This document shows, piece by piece, positions 49,106-58,879 of a stretch of DNA of 64,000 nt. The notes under the pieces were generated by a model that saw only the letters and a program-made list of their open reading frames with translations, ran no database searches and was not told the DNA's origin. The translations under genes were made by a program, and so were the position numbers. Each line of letters starts with the position of its first letter. Position 1 is the stretch's first letter. The stretch comes from Curtobacterium sp. L6-1 (GTDB taxonomy: Bacteria > Actinomycetota > Actinomycetes > Actinomycetales > Microbacteriaceae), in the NCBI RefSeq assembly GCF_018885305.1, contig NZ_CP076544.1:62001-126000 (forward strand), in the 5' to 3' direction.

Positions 49106-50188
49106 TCAGCGGTAGGCGCGCTCGTACGGTGCGGGCCGGTACGGCAGGTCGACGCGGAGCGCCTGCGCCGCCCGGATCGGGAAGTTCGGGTCGCGCAGGG
49201 CACCGCGGCCGACGAGGACCACGTCCGCCTGGCCGAGCGCGACGATCTGCTCGGCCTGGAACGGGTCGTCGATCATCCCCACCGCGGCGACCGGCACCCC
49301 GGTGGCCTGGCGGATCGCCGTCGCGAAGGGCAGCTGGTAGCCCGGCCCGACCGGGATCGCGGCGTCCGCGACGTTGCCGCCGGTGGACACCGACACCAGG
49401 TCGACGCCGTGCTCCCCGAGCCACGCGGACACCTGCTCGGTCTCCGGCAGGTCCCAGCCGCCCTCGACCCAGTCGGTCGCCGACAGCCGGACCACGAGCG
49501 GGACGTCCTCGCCGACCTCGGCACGGACGGCGTCGACGGTCTCGAGGAGCGCACGCGCACGGTTCTCGAGCGAGCCGCCGTACTGGTCGTTGCGCTCGTT
49601 CGACAGCGGCGAGAGGAACTCGTGCAGCAGGTACCCGTGGGCGCCGTGCAGCTCGAGCAGGTCGAACCCGGCGTCGACCGCCCGGCGGGCCGACGCCGCG
49701 AAGGCGCGGACGACCTCGGCGATGCCCTCGGCCGTGAGCTCGGTCGGCGTCGCCAGACCCGGGAACGCGATCGGCGACGGGCCGACCGGCTGCCAGCCGC
49801 CCTGGTCCGCGCCGACCGTGCCGGCGCCCGCGGAGGGACCCCACCCGCGGCTCGTCGAGGCCTTGCGTCCGGCGTGCGCGAGCTGGATGCCCGCGACCGC
49901 GCCCTGGCTGTGGACGAAGTCGGTGATCGGGCGGAAGGCGTCCCGCTGCTCGTCGTTCCACAGGCCGAGGTCCTGCGGGCTGATGCGGCCCTCGGGGACG
50001 ACGCCGGTGGCCTCGACGACCACGGCGCCGGCTCCACCGCGGGCGAGGCCGCCGAGGTGCACGAGGTGCCACGGCGTCGGGACGCCGTCCTGGGCCTCCA
50101 CCATGTACTGGCACATCGGCGGGATCCACACGCGGTTCCGGATCTCGAGGCCGCGGAGGGTGATGGGGTCGAAGAGTGCGTGGGTCAC
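49106..50188 (-). CDS. NADH:flavin oxidoreductase, Old Yellow Enzyme family (YqjM-like)
   Basis: 360 residues, FMN-dependent TIM barrel. [40 protein letters not shown] (active-site Cys and YqjM-type C-Q-Y), [31 protein letters not shown] and [12 protein letters not shown] follow the YqjM pattern throughout. It reduces activated C=C bonds (enones, nitro compounds) with NADPH. The GTG at 50188 lies 6 bases after GGAAGGA; the 1018-residue open frame that includes it is an artefact. Single gene, divergent from pgi. Confidence 0.93.
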   Translation of the reverse strand: MTHALFDPITLRGLEIRNRVWIPPMCQYMVEAQDGVPTPWHLVHLGGLARGGAGAVVVEATGVVPEGRISPQDLGLWNDEQRDAFRPITDFVHSQGAVAGIQLAHAGRKASTSRGWGPSAGAGTVGADQGGWQPVGPSPIAFPGLATPTELTAEGIAEVVRAFAASARRAVDAGFDLLELHGAHGYLLHEFLSPLSNERNDQYGGSLENRARALLETVDAVRAEVGEDVPLVVRLSATDWVEGGWDLPETEQVSAWLGEHGVDLVSVSTGGNVADAAIPVGPGYQLPFATAIRQATGVPVAAVGMIDDPFQAEQIVALGQADVVLVGRGALRDPNFPIRAAQALRVDLPYRPAPYERAYR

Positions 50189-50437
50189 GCGGGTCCTTCC
50201 GTTGGTCGTGCAGGGGACCGGCCGGCGGACGGGGTGCGCCGGGAGGCCCGTCCACAGTACGACTGTCGTCGTACTCCCCGCCCAGCCGCGTCCCGGGCGA
50301 CGGACCGCCGGGGCGGTCCGGGTGGCGTCGGTCTGTGCGCGTGGTCGGTGGAACAGCACTACGCTCGGACCCGGCCCGCGACGCGATGCTGCGCCAGGTC
50401 TGCGGGCCGTCCAGCTCTGGCGTCCAGGAGGACCGAA

Positions 50438-52159
50438 GTGACCGAACCCGCACCCGTCGACCCCACATCGACCGCAGGATGGAAGCAGCTCGACGGCATC
50501 GCCGCCGGCTTCTCCCCGGACCTCCGAGGGTGGTTCGACGCCGACCCCGGTCGTGCCGAGAAGTACACCTTCCAGGCCGCGGACCTCACCGTCGACCTGT
50601 CCAAGGGCCTCGTGACCGAGGAGATCCTGCAGGCGCTCCTGCAGGTCGCACAGGACACGGGCGTCGCCGAGCGCTACCAGGCGATGATCTCGGGCGAGCG
50701 CATCAACGTGACCGAGGACCGTGCCGTCCTGCACACCGCGCTCCGCCGGCCGCGGGCGACCGAGGGCCTCGAGCCCGCCGCGCCGCTGACCGTCGCCGGC
50801 CAGGACGTCGACGCCGACGTGCACGCCACCCTCGACAAGGTCTACGGCTTCGCCGAGCAGGTCCGCTCCGGCGCCTGGACGGGCGTCACCGGCAAGCGCA
50901 TCGAGACCGTCGTCAACATCGGCATCGGCGGCTCCGACCTCGGTCCGGTCATGGTCTACGAAGCCCTCAAGCCGTACGTGCAGCAGGGGCTCGAGGCGCG
51001 CTTCGTCTCGAACATCGACCCCGCCGACATCCACGAGAAGACCGCGGACCTCGACCCCGAGACCACGCTGTTCATCGTCGCGTCGAAGACCTTCGGGACC
51101 CTCGAGACGCTGACGAACGCGCGCCTCGCCCGGCAGTGGCTGTGGGCCGGGCTCGGCCTCGCCGACGCCGGCGACGACGAGAAGAAGGACGCCGTCGCGA
51201 AGCACTTCGTCGCCGTCTCGACCGCGCTCGACAAGGTCGCCGCGTTCGGCATCGACCCCGAGAACGCCTTCGGGTTCTGGGACTGGGTGGGCGGCCGGTA
51301 CTCGGTCGACTCCGCCATCGGCACGAGCGTCGTCATCGCCGTCGGCAAGGAGAACTGGGAGCAGTTCCTCGCCGGCTTCCACGCGATCGACGAGCACATG
51401 CGCACCACCCCGCTCGAGCGGAACGTGCCCGTCCTGATGGGCCTGCTCAACGTCTGGTACACGAACTTCCTCGGCGCCCAGACGCACGCGGTCCTGCCGT
51501 ACACGCAGTACCTGCACCGCTTCCCGGCCTACCTGCAGCAGCTCACGATGGAGTCGAACGGCAAGCGCGTCCGCTGGGACGGCTCCGACGTGGTCACCGA
51601 CACGGGCGAGGTCTTCTGGGGCGAGCCCGGCACGAACGGCCAGCACGCGTTCTACCAGCTCATCCACCAGGGCACGCGCCTGATCCCGGCCGACTTCATC
51701 ACCGTCGCGAAGCCCGCGCACGCGCTGGCCGACCAGACCGGTGACGGCGCGGCCGTGCAGCCGGGTCAGGACGTCCACGCCCTGTTCCTGGCGAACTTCT
51801 TCGCCCAGTCGAAGGCGCTGGCGTTCGGCAAGACCGCCGACGAGGTCCGCGCCGAGGGAACCACCGACGAGATGATCGTCGCGGCGCGCACCTTCACCGG
51901 CAACAAGCCGAGCACGTCGATCCTGGCGCCGGAGCTCACCCCGAGCGTCCTCGGCCAGCTCATCGCCCTCTACGAGCACATCGTGTTCACCGAAGGCACG
52001 ATCTGGGGCATCGACTCGTTCGACCAGTGGGGCGTGGAGCTCGGCAAGCAGCTGGCGCTGCAGATCGCCCCGGCGGTCGACGGCGACCAGGAGGCGCTCG
52101 ACGCGCAGGACTCCTCGACGAAGGCACTCATCGCGAAGTACCTCGAGCTGCGCGGCTGA
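50438..52159 (+). CDS. pgi: Glucose-6-phosphate isomerase
   Basis: 573 residues. Interconverts glucose-6-phosphate and fructose-6-phosphate in glycolysis/gluconeogenesis. Signatures: [39 protein letters not shown] (SIS domains), [25 protein letters not shown] and [15 protein letters not shown]. The start GTG at 50438 follows AGGAGG by 7 bases; upstream open frame is noise. Length slightly above E. coli Pgi (549). It is followed by a perfect terminator. Essential-type housekeeping gene in otherwise accessory surroundings. Confidence 0.97.
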   Translation: MTEPAPVDPTSTAGWKQLDGIAAGFSPDLRGWFDADPGRAEKYTFQAADLTVDLSKGLVTEEILQALLQVAQDTGVAERYQAMISGERINVTEDRAVLHTALRRPRATEGLEPAAPLTVAGQDVDADVHATLDKVYGFAEQVRSGAWTGVTGKRIETVVNIGIGGSDLGPVMVYEALKPYVQQGLEARFVSNIDPADIHEKTADLDPETTLFIVASKTFGTLETLTNARLARQWLWAGLGLADAGDDEKKDAVAKHFVAVSTALDKVAAFGIDPENAFGFWDWVGGRYSVDSAIGTSVVIAVGKENWEQFLAGFHAIDEHMRTTPLERNVPVLMGLLNVWYTNFLGAQTHAVLPYTQYLHRFPAYLQQLTMESNGKRVRWDGSDVVTDTGEVFWGEPGTNGQHAFYQLIHQGTRLIPADFITVAKPAHALADQTGDGAAVQPGQDVHALFLANFFAQSKALAFGKTADEVRAEGTTDEMIVAARTFTGNKPSTSILAPELTPSVLGQLIALYEHIVFTEGTIWGIDSFDQWGVELGKQLALQIAPAVDGDQEALDAQDSSTKALIAKYLELRG

Positions 52160-52179
52160 CACCGTCGCACCTCGCGCTC

Positions 52180-52215
52180 GACGAGGCCCCGTCGCTCCGG
52201 CGACGGGGCCTCGTC
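52180..52215. terminator. Terminator hairpin downstream of pgi
   Basis: 15-bp perfect arms GACGAGGCCCCGTCG / CGACGGGGCCTCGTC with a 6-base loop CTCCGG, between convergent pgi and methyltransferase genes. Confidence 0.9.
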
Positions 52216-52252
52216 CGTCTGCGGGGTGCGGAGCGCGGCTCCCGTTGCGCGG

Positions 52253-52321
52253 CCGCCGGAGCGCCGCCGCCTGCGGGTCAGGCCCGCCGGAGCGCCGCCG
52301 CCTGCGGGTCAGGCCCGCCGG
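52253..52321. repeat. 31-bp direct tandem duplication
   Basis: Identical 31-bp units 52253-52283 and 52284-52314 plus a 7-bp third start. The second unit contains the stop codon of the methyltransferase gene (52309-52311), so a duplication at the gene's 3' end created a dangling copy. Confidence 0.9.
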
Positions 52322-52974
52322 ACCCGCACGACGCTGTCGTCCAGGGTCGCCGGGGAGCCGTCAGGCGCGGTGATCCGTCGGGTCCGCAGCTCCGCGACCT
52401 CGACCGTCCAGCCGTCCCCGAGCGCGAGCTGCTCGACCTGCTCCTCGGGCCCGACCAGGGGCTCGGCGTGCACGTGCTCCTCGGCGGAGGCCCACGACGG
52501 CGATCCCGCGTGCCCGACCACCACGAGGTGACCGCCCGGCGCGACGAACGTCGTCGCACGCCGGAGCACGGCCGCCCGCGGGAACGACACCGACGAGTGC
52601 AGGAACGACGCCGCGACGAGGTCGAAGCGCTCCTCGGTGTCCCACTCGGCGAGGTCCGCCTGCACCCACGTCACCCGGGCCCCCAGCCCGACGCGCTCGG
52701 CCTCGGCGCGACCGCGTGCGAGGGCGTTCGGCGCGATGTCGACCGCCGTCACCCGCCAGCCCTGCGCCGCCAGCCAGAGGGCGTCGCCGCCTTCACCCGA
52801 GCCGAGGTCGAGCGCAGTGGGGACGCCGGAGCCGTCCGTGTCGGCACCCGGCGCGAGCGGCTGCACCGTGTCCACGAGCGACGCGTTGGGGCGTCCCGAC
52901 CAGATTGGCGAGTCGCCGTAGCGGTCCGTCCAGAAGGTCTCGGCGTCGGATCGGGGAGCGGGATGCGCGGTCAT
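52309..52974 (-). CDS. Class I SAM-dependent methyltransferase
   Basis: 221 residues. Motif I ALDLGSGEGGDALWLAAQGW, acidic loop VTAVDIAP, motif II-like VTWVQADLAEW and motif IV-like FDLVAASFLH. The N-terminal AETFWTDRYGDSPIWSGRPN is the SelA/Tellurite-resistance-type opening (TehB-like or thiopurine-type group), with WxxRY. The substrate is unknown. ATG 52974. It is divergent from oleA; no evidence that it belongs to the ole pathway. Confidence 0.87.
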   Translation of the reverse strand: MTAHPAPRSDAETFWTDRYGDSPIWSGRPNASLVDTVQPLAPGADTDGSGVPTALDLGSGEGGDALWLAAQGWRVTAVDIAPNALARGRAEAERVGLGARVTWVQADLAEWDTEERFDLVAASFLHSSVSFPRAAVLRRATTFVAPGGHLVVVGHAGSPSWASAEEHVHAEPLVGPEEQVEQLALGDGWTVEVAELRTRRITAPDGSPATLDDSVVRVRRA

Positions 52975-53104
52975 CCGCGCAGCATGCCACCGGCGCACAT
53001 CCACGGCCAGTACGCTTGCCGGATCGGCAACGGAGACGACGTTCCCGGGGTCCGTGCAACGCAGTCGCAACGGAGACCCAGCCTCGATACGGAAGTATGT
53101 GCAA

Positions 53105-54187
53105 GTGACAGTCATGACCGAGCGGCCTCTGCAGGACACCCCGAGCGCCGAGACGGAGCGACCCGGCAACGCCACGGTCCGGTTCCGCAACGCCGCGATC
53201 CTCGCCGTCGAGACCACCGTCGCCGACCGCGTGACCACCTCCGCGGACATCGAGGAGAAGCTCCGCGGGGTGCTCCGACGCCTCCGCCTCCCGATGGGTC
53301 TGCTCGAGCGCGTCGCCGGTGTGCGCGAGCGCCGCAACTGGGGCGAAGGGCAGTCGTTCCAGGATGCCGCGATCGACGCCGGTCGTCGGGCGATGGCCGC
53401 AGCCGGCATCGCGCCGGAAGAGGTCGGCCTGCTCATCAACACCTCGGTGACCCGCCCGCACCTCGAGCCCTCGGTCGCCGTGCGGCTGCACCACGGCCTC
53501 GGTCTGCCCACGTCGGCGATCAACTTCGACATCGCGAACGCGTGCCTCGGCTTCGTGAACGCCATGAGCGTCGCCGCCGGCATGATCGACTCCGGCCAGA
53601 TCAAGTACGCGCTCATCGTGGACGGCGAGGACGCCGACCAGGTGCAGCTCAACACGATCGACCGGCTCAACCAGGGCGGCCGGAACCGCAAGGACTTCAT
53701 GAGCGAGTTCGCCAGCCTGACCCTCGGCTCCGGTGCCGCCGCCGCCGTGCTCGGCCCGGCGGACGCGCACCCGACCGGCCACCGGATCGTCGGCGGCGTC
53801 ACCCGTGCCGCGACCCAGTGGTACGACCTGTGCGTCGGCAGCGTCGACGGCATGTTCACGGACGCGAAGATGCTGCTCAAGGGCGGCATGGAGCTCGTCG
53901 TCGCCGCCTGGAACGAGGCCCGCGCGCACTTCGACTGGACCGACATGGACCGCTACGTGCTCCACCAGGTCTCGGACGTGCACACGAACGCCTTCGTGGC
54001 CGCGATCAACGTGCCGCGGGAGAAGGTCCCGACGACGTACGAGCGCTTCGGCAACGTGGGCCCCGCCTCCATCCCGATCACCCTGGCGGACGAGGTCTCC
54101 CGTGGGTCCATCCGCCCCGGCGACCGCGTGTTCCTGGGCGGCGTGGGCTCCGGCATCAACACGGCGATGATGGAACTGCGCTGGTGA
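53105..54187 (+). CDS. oleA: Long-chain olefin biosynthesis thiolase OleA
   Basis: 360 residues. OleA condenses two acyl-CoAs head to head into a beta-keto acid. It belongs to the KAS III/thiolase group. Active-site Cys147 lies in FDIANACLGFVNAM, His287 in LHQVSDVHTNAF, Asn317 in FGNVGPASIP, and the OleA-specific partner glutamate in RPHLEPS. A KAS III N-terminus is absent. GTG 53105 has GGAAG 9 bases upstream; ATG 53114 is the alternative. The stop overlaps the oleBC start by 4 bases. First gene of the ole operon. Confidence 0.93.
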   Translation: MTVMTERPLQDTPSAETERPGNATVRFRNAAILAVETTVADRVTTSADIEEKLRGVLRRLRLPMGLLERVAGVRERRNWGEGQSFQDAAIDAGRRAMAAAGIAPEEVGLLINTSVTRPHLEPSVAVRLHHGLGLPTSAINFDIANACLGFVNAMSVAAGMIDSGQIKYALIVDGEDADQVQLNTIDRLNQGGRNRKDFMSEFASLTLGSGAAAAVLGPADAHPTGHRIVGGVTRAATQWYDLCVGSVDGMFTDAKMLLKGGMELVVAAWNEARAHFDWTDMDRYVLHQVSDVHTNAFVAAINVPREKVPTTYERFGNVGPASIPITLADEVSRGSIRPGDRVFLGGVGSGINTAMMELRW

Positions 54188-56886
54188 CCTCGCGGTTGCC
54201 CCGCGTCGCCGCGAGCACGGCCCCGGCGACGCTCCCGCCGCCCCTGCCCGGGCTCGACCCGGCCTGGTCCCGGTTGGTCACGGTCCCGGCCGTGTCGCTG
54301 CCGGGAGGCGCCTCCCGCCCCGAGCGCACCTGGCACCTCCTCGACACGGCCGCGGTCCTCGAGGAGCGTGGCCTGCGGCCGGTCGGCACCCTGCTGTGCG
54401 TGCACGGCAACCCGACGTGGTCGTACCTCTGGCGCTCGGTCGTCGCACGCTCGCTCGAGGTCGCCGCCGCCGGCGGTCCGGTCTGGCGGGTCGTCGCCGT
54501 CGACCAGCTCGGCATGGGGTTCTCGGAGCGCACCGGCCAGGACCACCTGCTGGCCGACCGCGTCGCCGAACTCGGTGACCTGACCGACGTCCTCGGGCTC
54601 GCCGGCCCCGTCGTCACGCTCGGGCACGACTGGGGCGGGGTCGTCTCGCTCGGCTGGGCGGTCGACCACCCGGACCTCGTGGTCGCCGTGACGACCTGCA
54701 ACACCGCCGTGCACCAGCCCGACGACGCGCCGATCCCGGCCCCGCTGCGGCTCGCGCTCCGACCGCAGCTGCTCGGCCGGGCGACGGTCGTGACGCCGGC
54801 GTTCCTCGAGACGACGCTCGCGATCGCGCACCCCCGGCTCGACCGGGCGACCGCGGACGCCTACCGCGCGCCCTACCGCGGTGCTGCCCGGCGTGGGGGC
54901 GTCGGCGGCTTCGTCGCGGACATCCCCGTCGACGCCGCCCACCCGAGCGCGCCCGAACTCGACCGCATAGCCGCGGGGGTCGCGGCGCTCGACGTCCCGG
55001 CGCTGCTGCTCTGGGGGCCGCGGGACCCCGTGTTCCTCGAGCGCTACCTCGACGACCTCGCCGAGCGCCTCCCGCAGGCGGACGTGCACCGGTTCGAGGG
55101 AGCCGGTCACCTGCTGCCGGACGACGCCGACGTGGCGGGGACCGTCCTCGACTGGCTGGGCGACCACCTGCCGGACGGCACCGTGCCCGCCCCGGCCGGG
55201 TCGCGCCTCCCGGCAGACGTAGACGCAGACGCCGACGCCGGTCGTCCGCTCTGGGCGCACCTGACGGAGCTGCGCGACAGCGACGGCGCGGCGCTCGTCG
55301 AGATGGCCGCCGCCGGCGGCCCCCGCACCATCACCTGGCGGCTGCTCGCCCGTCGGATCGACGAGGTCGCCGCCGGGCTTGTCGACCTCGGGGTCCGCCC
55401 GGGCGACCGCGTGTCCCTGCTCGTCACCCCCGGCGCCGACCTCACCGCGGCGCTGTACGCCTGCATCCGGGTGGGTGCGGTCGTCGTCGTCGCGGACGCC
55501 GGCCTCGGCCTCGGCGGTCTGACGCGCGCCGTCCGCGGTGCGCAACCGGACTGGATCATCGGCGCTCTGCCCGGCCTCGCCGCCGCGCGCGCCCTCGGCT
55601 GGCCCGGACGCCGGATCGCCACCCTGGCGCTGCCGACCCCGCTGCGCGCGGCACTGCGCGTCGAGCACACGCTCGCCGCGGTCGCACGACGGGGAGCCGC
55701 TCGCCTGGCTGCCGGTGCCGTGCTGCCGGACGCCCCCGCGTCCGACGCCCCGGCCGCCGTCCTGTTCACCTCCGGCTCCACCGGCCCCGCGAAGGGCGTC
55801 GTGTACACGCACGGCCAGCTCGGCGCGGTCCGGGACGCCCTCGCCGGGCAGTACGACGTCGGCGTCGGCACCGGCCTCGTCGCCGGGTTCGCCCCCTTCG
55901 CCCTCCTCGGACCCGCCCTCGGCGCCCGCTCCGTCGCACCCGACATGGACGTCACCGCGCCCCGGACGCTGACGGCACGTGCGGTCGCCGACGCCGTCGC
56001 CGCCGCGGACGCGACCGTGGTGTTCCTCTCACCGGCCGCGCTGGCGAACGTCGTCGCGACGGCGTCCGCGCTGACCGACGACGACCGCGCGGCCCTCGGG
56101 CACGTGCGGCTGTTCCTGTCTGCGGGCGCTCCCGTGCCGGCCGCGCTGCTGACCGCCGCGACCGAGCTCATGCCGAACGCCACCGCGCACTCGCCCTACG
56201 GCATGACCGAGGGCCTGCTCATGACCGACGTCGACCTGGAGGGCGTCCGCGCCGCCGCGTCGTCCTCGTCGTCGGGCATCTGCGTCGGCCGACCCGCCGC
56301 CTCCGTGCGCGTGCGCATCGCCCCGCTCGACCGCGACGGCCTGGCGACCGGTGCGCTCACCGACGACCCGGACGTCACCGGCGAGATCGTCGTCGCGGCG
56401 CCGCACGTGCGGGACCACTACGACCGGCTGTGGCGGACCGACCGGGCCTCGCGCCTGGGCGTCGACGACCCGCGGGGGCACCGCACCGGCGACGTCGGCC
56501 ACCTCGACGCCACGGGGCAGCTCTGGGTCGAGGGCCGCATGCAGCACGTCGTCACCGCACCGTCCGGGGTCGTCACGCCCGTCGGTCCGGAGCAGCGCAT
56601 CGAGCAGGTCGACGGCGTCGGCCGCGCCGGTGTCGTCGGCGTCGGTCCGTCGGGCACCCAGCAGGTGGTTGCGGTCGTCGAGACCGTCCCCGCTGCCCGC
56701 CGACCGGGCCTCGCCGACGCCGCGGTCACCGAGGCCGTCCGGGCCGCGGCCGGGGTCCCGATCGCCGCCGTCCTGGTCGTCCCGGTGCTGCCCACCGACA
56801 TCCGCCACAACTCCAAGGTCGACCGCGCACGGCTGTCGCGCTGGGCCTCGTCGGTGCTGTCCGGCGGGCGGATGGCCCGACCGTGA
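54184..56886 (+). CDS. oleBC: OleBC fusion: beta-lactone decarboxylase plus beta-lactone synthetase
   Basis: 900 residues, two enzymes in one chain. The OleB part (about 1-330) is an alpha/beta hydrolase of the haloalkane dehalogenase type: VHGNPTWSYLW, nucleophile Asp149 in GHDWGG, late histidine His309 (EGAGHLLPDD). It decarboxylates the beta-lactone to the cis-olefin. After a Pro/Asp-rich linker (about 331-355), the OleC part (about 356-900) is an AMP-forming ligase-like enzyme with LFTSGSTGPAKGVVYTH (527-542) and SPYGMTEG. It closes the beta-hydroxy acid to a beta-lactone using ATP. The fusion is typical of actinobacteria. GTG 54184, 4-base overlaps on both sides. Confidence 0.93.
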   Translation: MTSRLPRVAASTAPATLPPPLPGLDPAWSRLVTVPAVSLPGGASRPERTWHLLDTAAVLEERGLRPVGTLLCVHGNPTWSYLWRSVVARSLEVAAAGGPVWRVVAVDQLGMGFSERTGQDHLLADRVAELGDLTDVLGLAGPVVTLGHDWGGVVSLGWAVDHPDLVVAVTTCNTAVHQPDDAPIPAPLRLALRPQLLGRATVVTPAFLETTLAIAHPRLDRATADAYRAPYRGAARRGGVGGFVADIPVDAAHPSAPELDRIAAGVAALDVPALLLWGPRDPVFLERYLDDLAERLPQADVHRFEGAGHLLPDDADVAGTVLDWLGDHLPDGTVPAPAGSRLPADVDADADAGRPLWAHLTELRDSDGAALVEMAAAGGPRTITWRLLARRIDEVAAGLVDLGVRPGDRVSLLVTPGADLTAALYACIRVGAVVVVADAGLGLGGLTRAVRGAQPDWIIGALPGLAAARALGWPGRRIATLALPTPLRAALRVEHTLAAVARRGAARLAAGAVLPDAPASDAPAAVLFTSGSTGPAKGVVYTHGQLGAVRDALAGQYDVGVGTGLVAGFAPFALLGPALGARSVAPDMDVTAPRTLTARAVADAVAAADATVVFLSPAALANVVATASALTDDDRAALGHVRLFLSAGAPVPAALLTAATELMPNATAHSPYGMTEGLLMTDVDLEGVRAAASSSSSGICVGRPAASVRVRIAPLDRDGLATGALTDDPDVTGEIVVAAPHVRDHYDRLWRTDRASRLGVDDPRGHRTGDVGHLDATGQLWVEGRMQHVVTAPSGVVTPVGPEQRIEQVDGVGRAGVVGVGPSGTQQVVAVVETVPAARRPGLADAAVTEAVRAAAGVPIAAVLVVPVLPTDIRHNSKVDRARLSRWASSVLSGGRMARP

Positions 56887-57845
56887 AGGTCCTGGTCACC
56901 GGCGCGAGCGGCTTCCTCGGCCGCGCGGTCGCCGCAGCCGTCCGTGACGCCGGGCACGACGTGCGCACGTTCCAGCGTCGGCCGTCCGGGGTCGACGGGG
57001 TCGAGGACGTCCTCGGCACCATGACGGACCCGGACGCGATCCGGACCGCGGTCGTGGGGGTCGAGGCCGTCGTGCACCTGGCCGCCAAGGTGTCGCTCGC
57101 CGGCGACCCTGCGGACTTCGAGCGCGTCAACGTCGACGGCACGCGGGACCTGCTCGCGGCCGCACGCGCAGCCGGGGTCGCACGCGTCGTGTTCGTCTCG
57201 TCGCCGTCGGTCGCCCACACCGGGACGTCCATCGCCGGCGGCGGCGCGGCGCCCGCCGCGCCGGACGCCGTGCACGGCGACTACGCCCGGACGAAGGCCG
57301 CCGCCGAACTGCTCGCCCTCGCGGCCGACGCACCCGGCTTCGCGGTCGTCGCCGTCCGGCCGCACCTCGTCTGGGGTCCCGGCGACGAACAGCTCGTCGG
57401 CCGCATCGTCGACCGCGCCCGACACGGCCGCCTGCCGCTGCTCGACTCGGGCGCCGCGCTCATCGACTCCTGCTACGTCGACAACGCCGCGTCCGCGATG
57501 GTGGCGGCACTCCACCGCGCCGAGGCCGTGCACGGCAACGTCTACGTCGTGACGAACGGGGAACCGCGCCCCGTCGGCGAGCTGCTGGCGGGCATCTGCA
57601 CCGCGTCCGGGGTGCCGGTCCCGCGGACGCACGTCCCAGCCGGGTTCGCGCGGGTCGCCGGGTCGGCGGTCGAGTCCGTGTGGCGGGTGCGCCCGGGGAC
57701 CGACGAGCCGCCGATGACCCGGTTCCTGGCGGAGCAGCTGTCGACGGCGCACTGGTTCGACCAGCGTCGCACGCGGCGGGACCTGGAGTGGGAGCCGACG
57801 GTCTCGATCGACGAGGGGTTCCGGGCGCTGGCGGAGGCTCGCTGA
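56883..57845 (+). CDS. oleD: NAD(P)-dependent 2-alkyl-3-oxoalkanoate reductase OleD
   Basis: 320 residues, extended SDR (3-beta-HSD type). LVTGASGFLGRAVAAAV is the nucleotide loop, VHLAAKVSLAGDP the NNAG equivalent, VFVSSPSVAHTG the catalytic serine, and GDYARTKAAAELL the YxxxK. It reduces the OleA product to the beta-hydroxy acid that OleC cyclises. GTG 56883 overlaps the oleBC stop (GTGA). Last gene of oleA-oleBC-oleD, ending 68 bp before the convergent LysR gene. Confidence 0.93.
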   Translation: MKVLVTGASGFLGRAVAAAVRDAGHDVRTFQRRPSGVDGVEDVLGTMTDPDAIRTAVVGVEAVVHLAAKVSLAGDPADFERVNVDGTRDLLAAARAAGVARVVFVSSPSVAHTGTSIAGGGAAPAAPDAVHGDYARTKAAAELLALAADAPGFAVVAVRPHLVWGPGDEQLVGRIVDRARHGRLPLLDSGAALIDSCYVDNAASAMVAALHRAEAVHGNVYVVTNGEPRPVGELLAGICTASGVPVPRTHVPAGFARVAGSAVESVWRVRPGTDEPPMTRFLAEQLSTAHWFDQRRTRRDLEWEPTVSIDEGFRALAEAR

Positions 57846-57913
57846 GCCGTCGCGTTGCGCGGGTCACCCGTCGCGCTCCTCGGGGTACTCGGCGCTCTGC
57901 ACGGCGCCCGGGG

Positions 57914-58807
57914 TCAGCGCTCGAGGAGCATCCGGCGCGCGAGCCGTGCGATCTCGCGGGTCGCGGGGGAGAGCGGGACGTCTCGCCGTCGGACGAGGGC
58001 GATCGTGTCGTACAGCGGCTCCGCGAACGGCACGGTGTGGACGCCGGCCGGGAAGGTCGGGGCCTCGGCGACGGCCCGCGAGACGATCGTGTCACCGGCG
58101 CCCCGTGCGACGAGGTCGAGCGCCGAGTCGACGTGCTCGACCTCGATCCGAGCGGAGAGCGTCACCCCGGCGAACTGCGCCCGCTCGGCGAGCTGCCGCC
58201 GGGTCGGATCGCGCCACCCGTAGTGGGCGTCGTACAGGATGAGGTCCGCGGCCGCGAGGCCCTCGATCGTCGCCGGTCGCGCGGTCCGCGCCGGGTCCGC
58301 CGAGGCGTAGAGGACGTCGTCGCGGCGGAGCGGCGTCACCTCGAGCCCGTCGGCGTCGATCGGCAGGACGACGAGCCCGGCTTCGAGGTCCCCGGCGGTG
58401 ACGGCGTCGGCGACCTCGACCGAGTTCAGGCCGATCACGCGGAGCCGGACATCCGGGTAGCGGGAGTGGAACCGTTCGAGCAGGCGGGACAGGAAGTAGT
58501 AGTTCGCATTGCGCAGGAGACCGAAGGTGGCGACACCGCCCTGGAGGCTCGTGAGGTCCCGGAGCGTCCGGTCGGCGTCGTCGGCTGCCTCGACCGCCCG
58601 GCGCGCGTGGGGGAGGAGCGCTTCGCCGGCACTCGTCAACACGAGGCGGCGACCACCGCGGGTGAACAACCGCACACCGTAGGACTCCTCGAGCCGTCGG
58701 ACCAGCTCCGACACGGACGGCTGCGCCATGCCGAGTTGAACGGCGGCAGCGGAGAACGAGCCCGCCGTCGTGATGACGAGGAATGCCCGTAGCTGGGTCA
58801 GAGTCAC
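57914..58807 (-). CDS. LysR-family regulator of the divergent catabolic operon
   Basis: 297 residues. N-terminal HTH (LRAFLVITTAGSFSAAAVQL, then GMAQPSVSELVRRLEESYGV); the C-terminal LysR_substrate domain follows with the usual pieces (LRVIGLNSVEVADAVTAGDL). Start GTG at 58807. Divergent from the HDH-like/ABC/nitrilase operon 72 bp away, with a perfect T-N11-A box between. LysR proteins of this layout activate the divergent operon in response to a pathway intermediate and repress themselves. Confidence 0.92.
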   Translation of the reverse strand: MTLTQLRAFLVITTAGSFSAAAVQLGMAQPSVSELVRRLEESYGVRLFTRGGRRLVLTSAGEALLPHARRAVEAADDADRTLRDLTSLQGGVATFGLLRNANYYFLSRLLERFHSRYPDVRLRVIGLNSVEVADAVTAGDLEAGLVVLPIDADGLEVTPLRRDDVLYASADPARTARPATIEGLAAADLILYDAHYGWRDPTRRQLAERAQFAGVTLSARIEVEHVDSALDLVARGAGDTIVSRAVAEAPTFPAGVHTVPFAEPLYDTIALVRRRDVPLSPATREIARLARRMLLER

Positions 58808-58823
58808 AGGGGAACCCTATGGG

Positions 58824-58836
58824 TGATCGTGGATCA
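58824..58836. promoter_or_regulatory. LysR box
   Basis: TGATCGTGGATCA: T-N11-A with perfect 5-base inverted arms TGATC/GATCA around GTG. It lies 17 bp upstream of the LysR start and 44 bp upstream of the HDH-like gene. Confidence 0.7.
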
Positions 58837-58879
58837 TCTGACCTTGTCCTTGCCGTTCGTCGCGGGCAGGGTCGTCTTC

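Noticed and set aside
49106..52162. 1018-residue open frame on the minus strand
   Set aside because: Only its last third (OYE enzyme) is real. The rest is the antisense of pgi, an open frame caused by the high G+C third positions.
52027..54183. 5' part of the 1619-residue frame leading into oleBC
   Set aside because: It covers pgi, methyltransferase and oleA in a wrong frame. The real start is GTG 54184 at the GTGA overlap.
54302..54317. Palindrome CGGGAGGCGCCTCCCG inside oleBC, resembling the hairpin family
   Set aside because: It lies in the coding region of the OleB domain in normal codon context (PGGASRP) and lacks the family flanks GAC/GTC.
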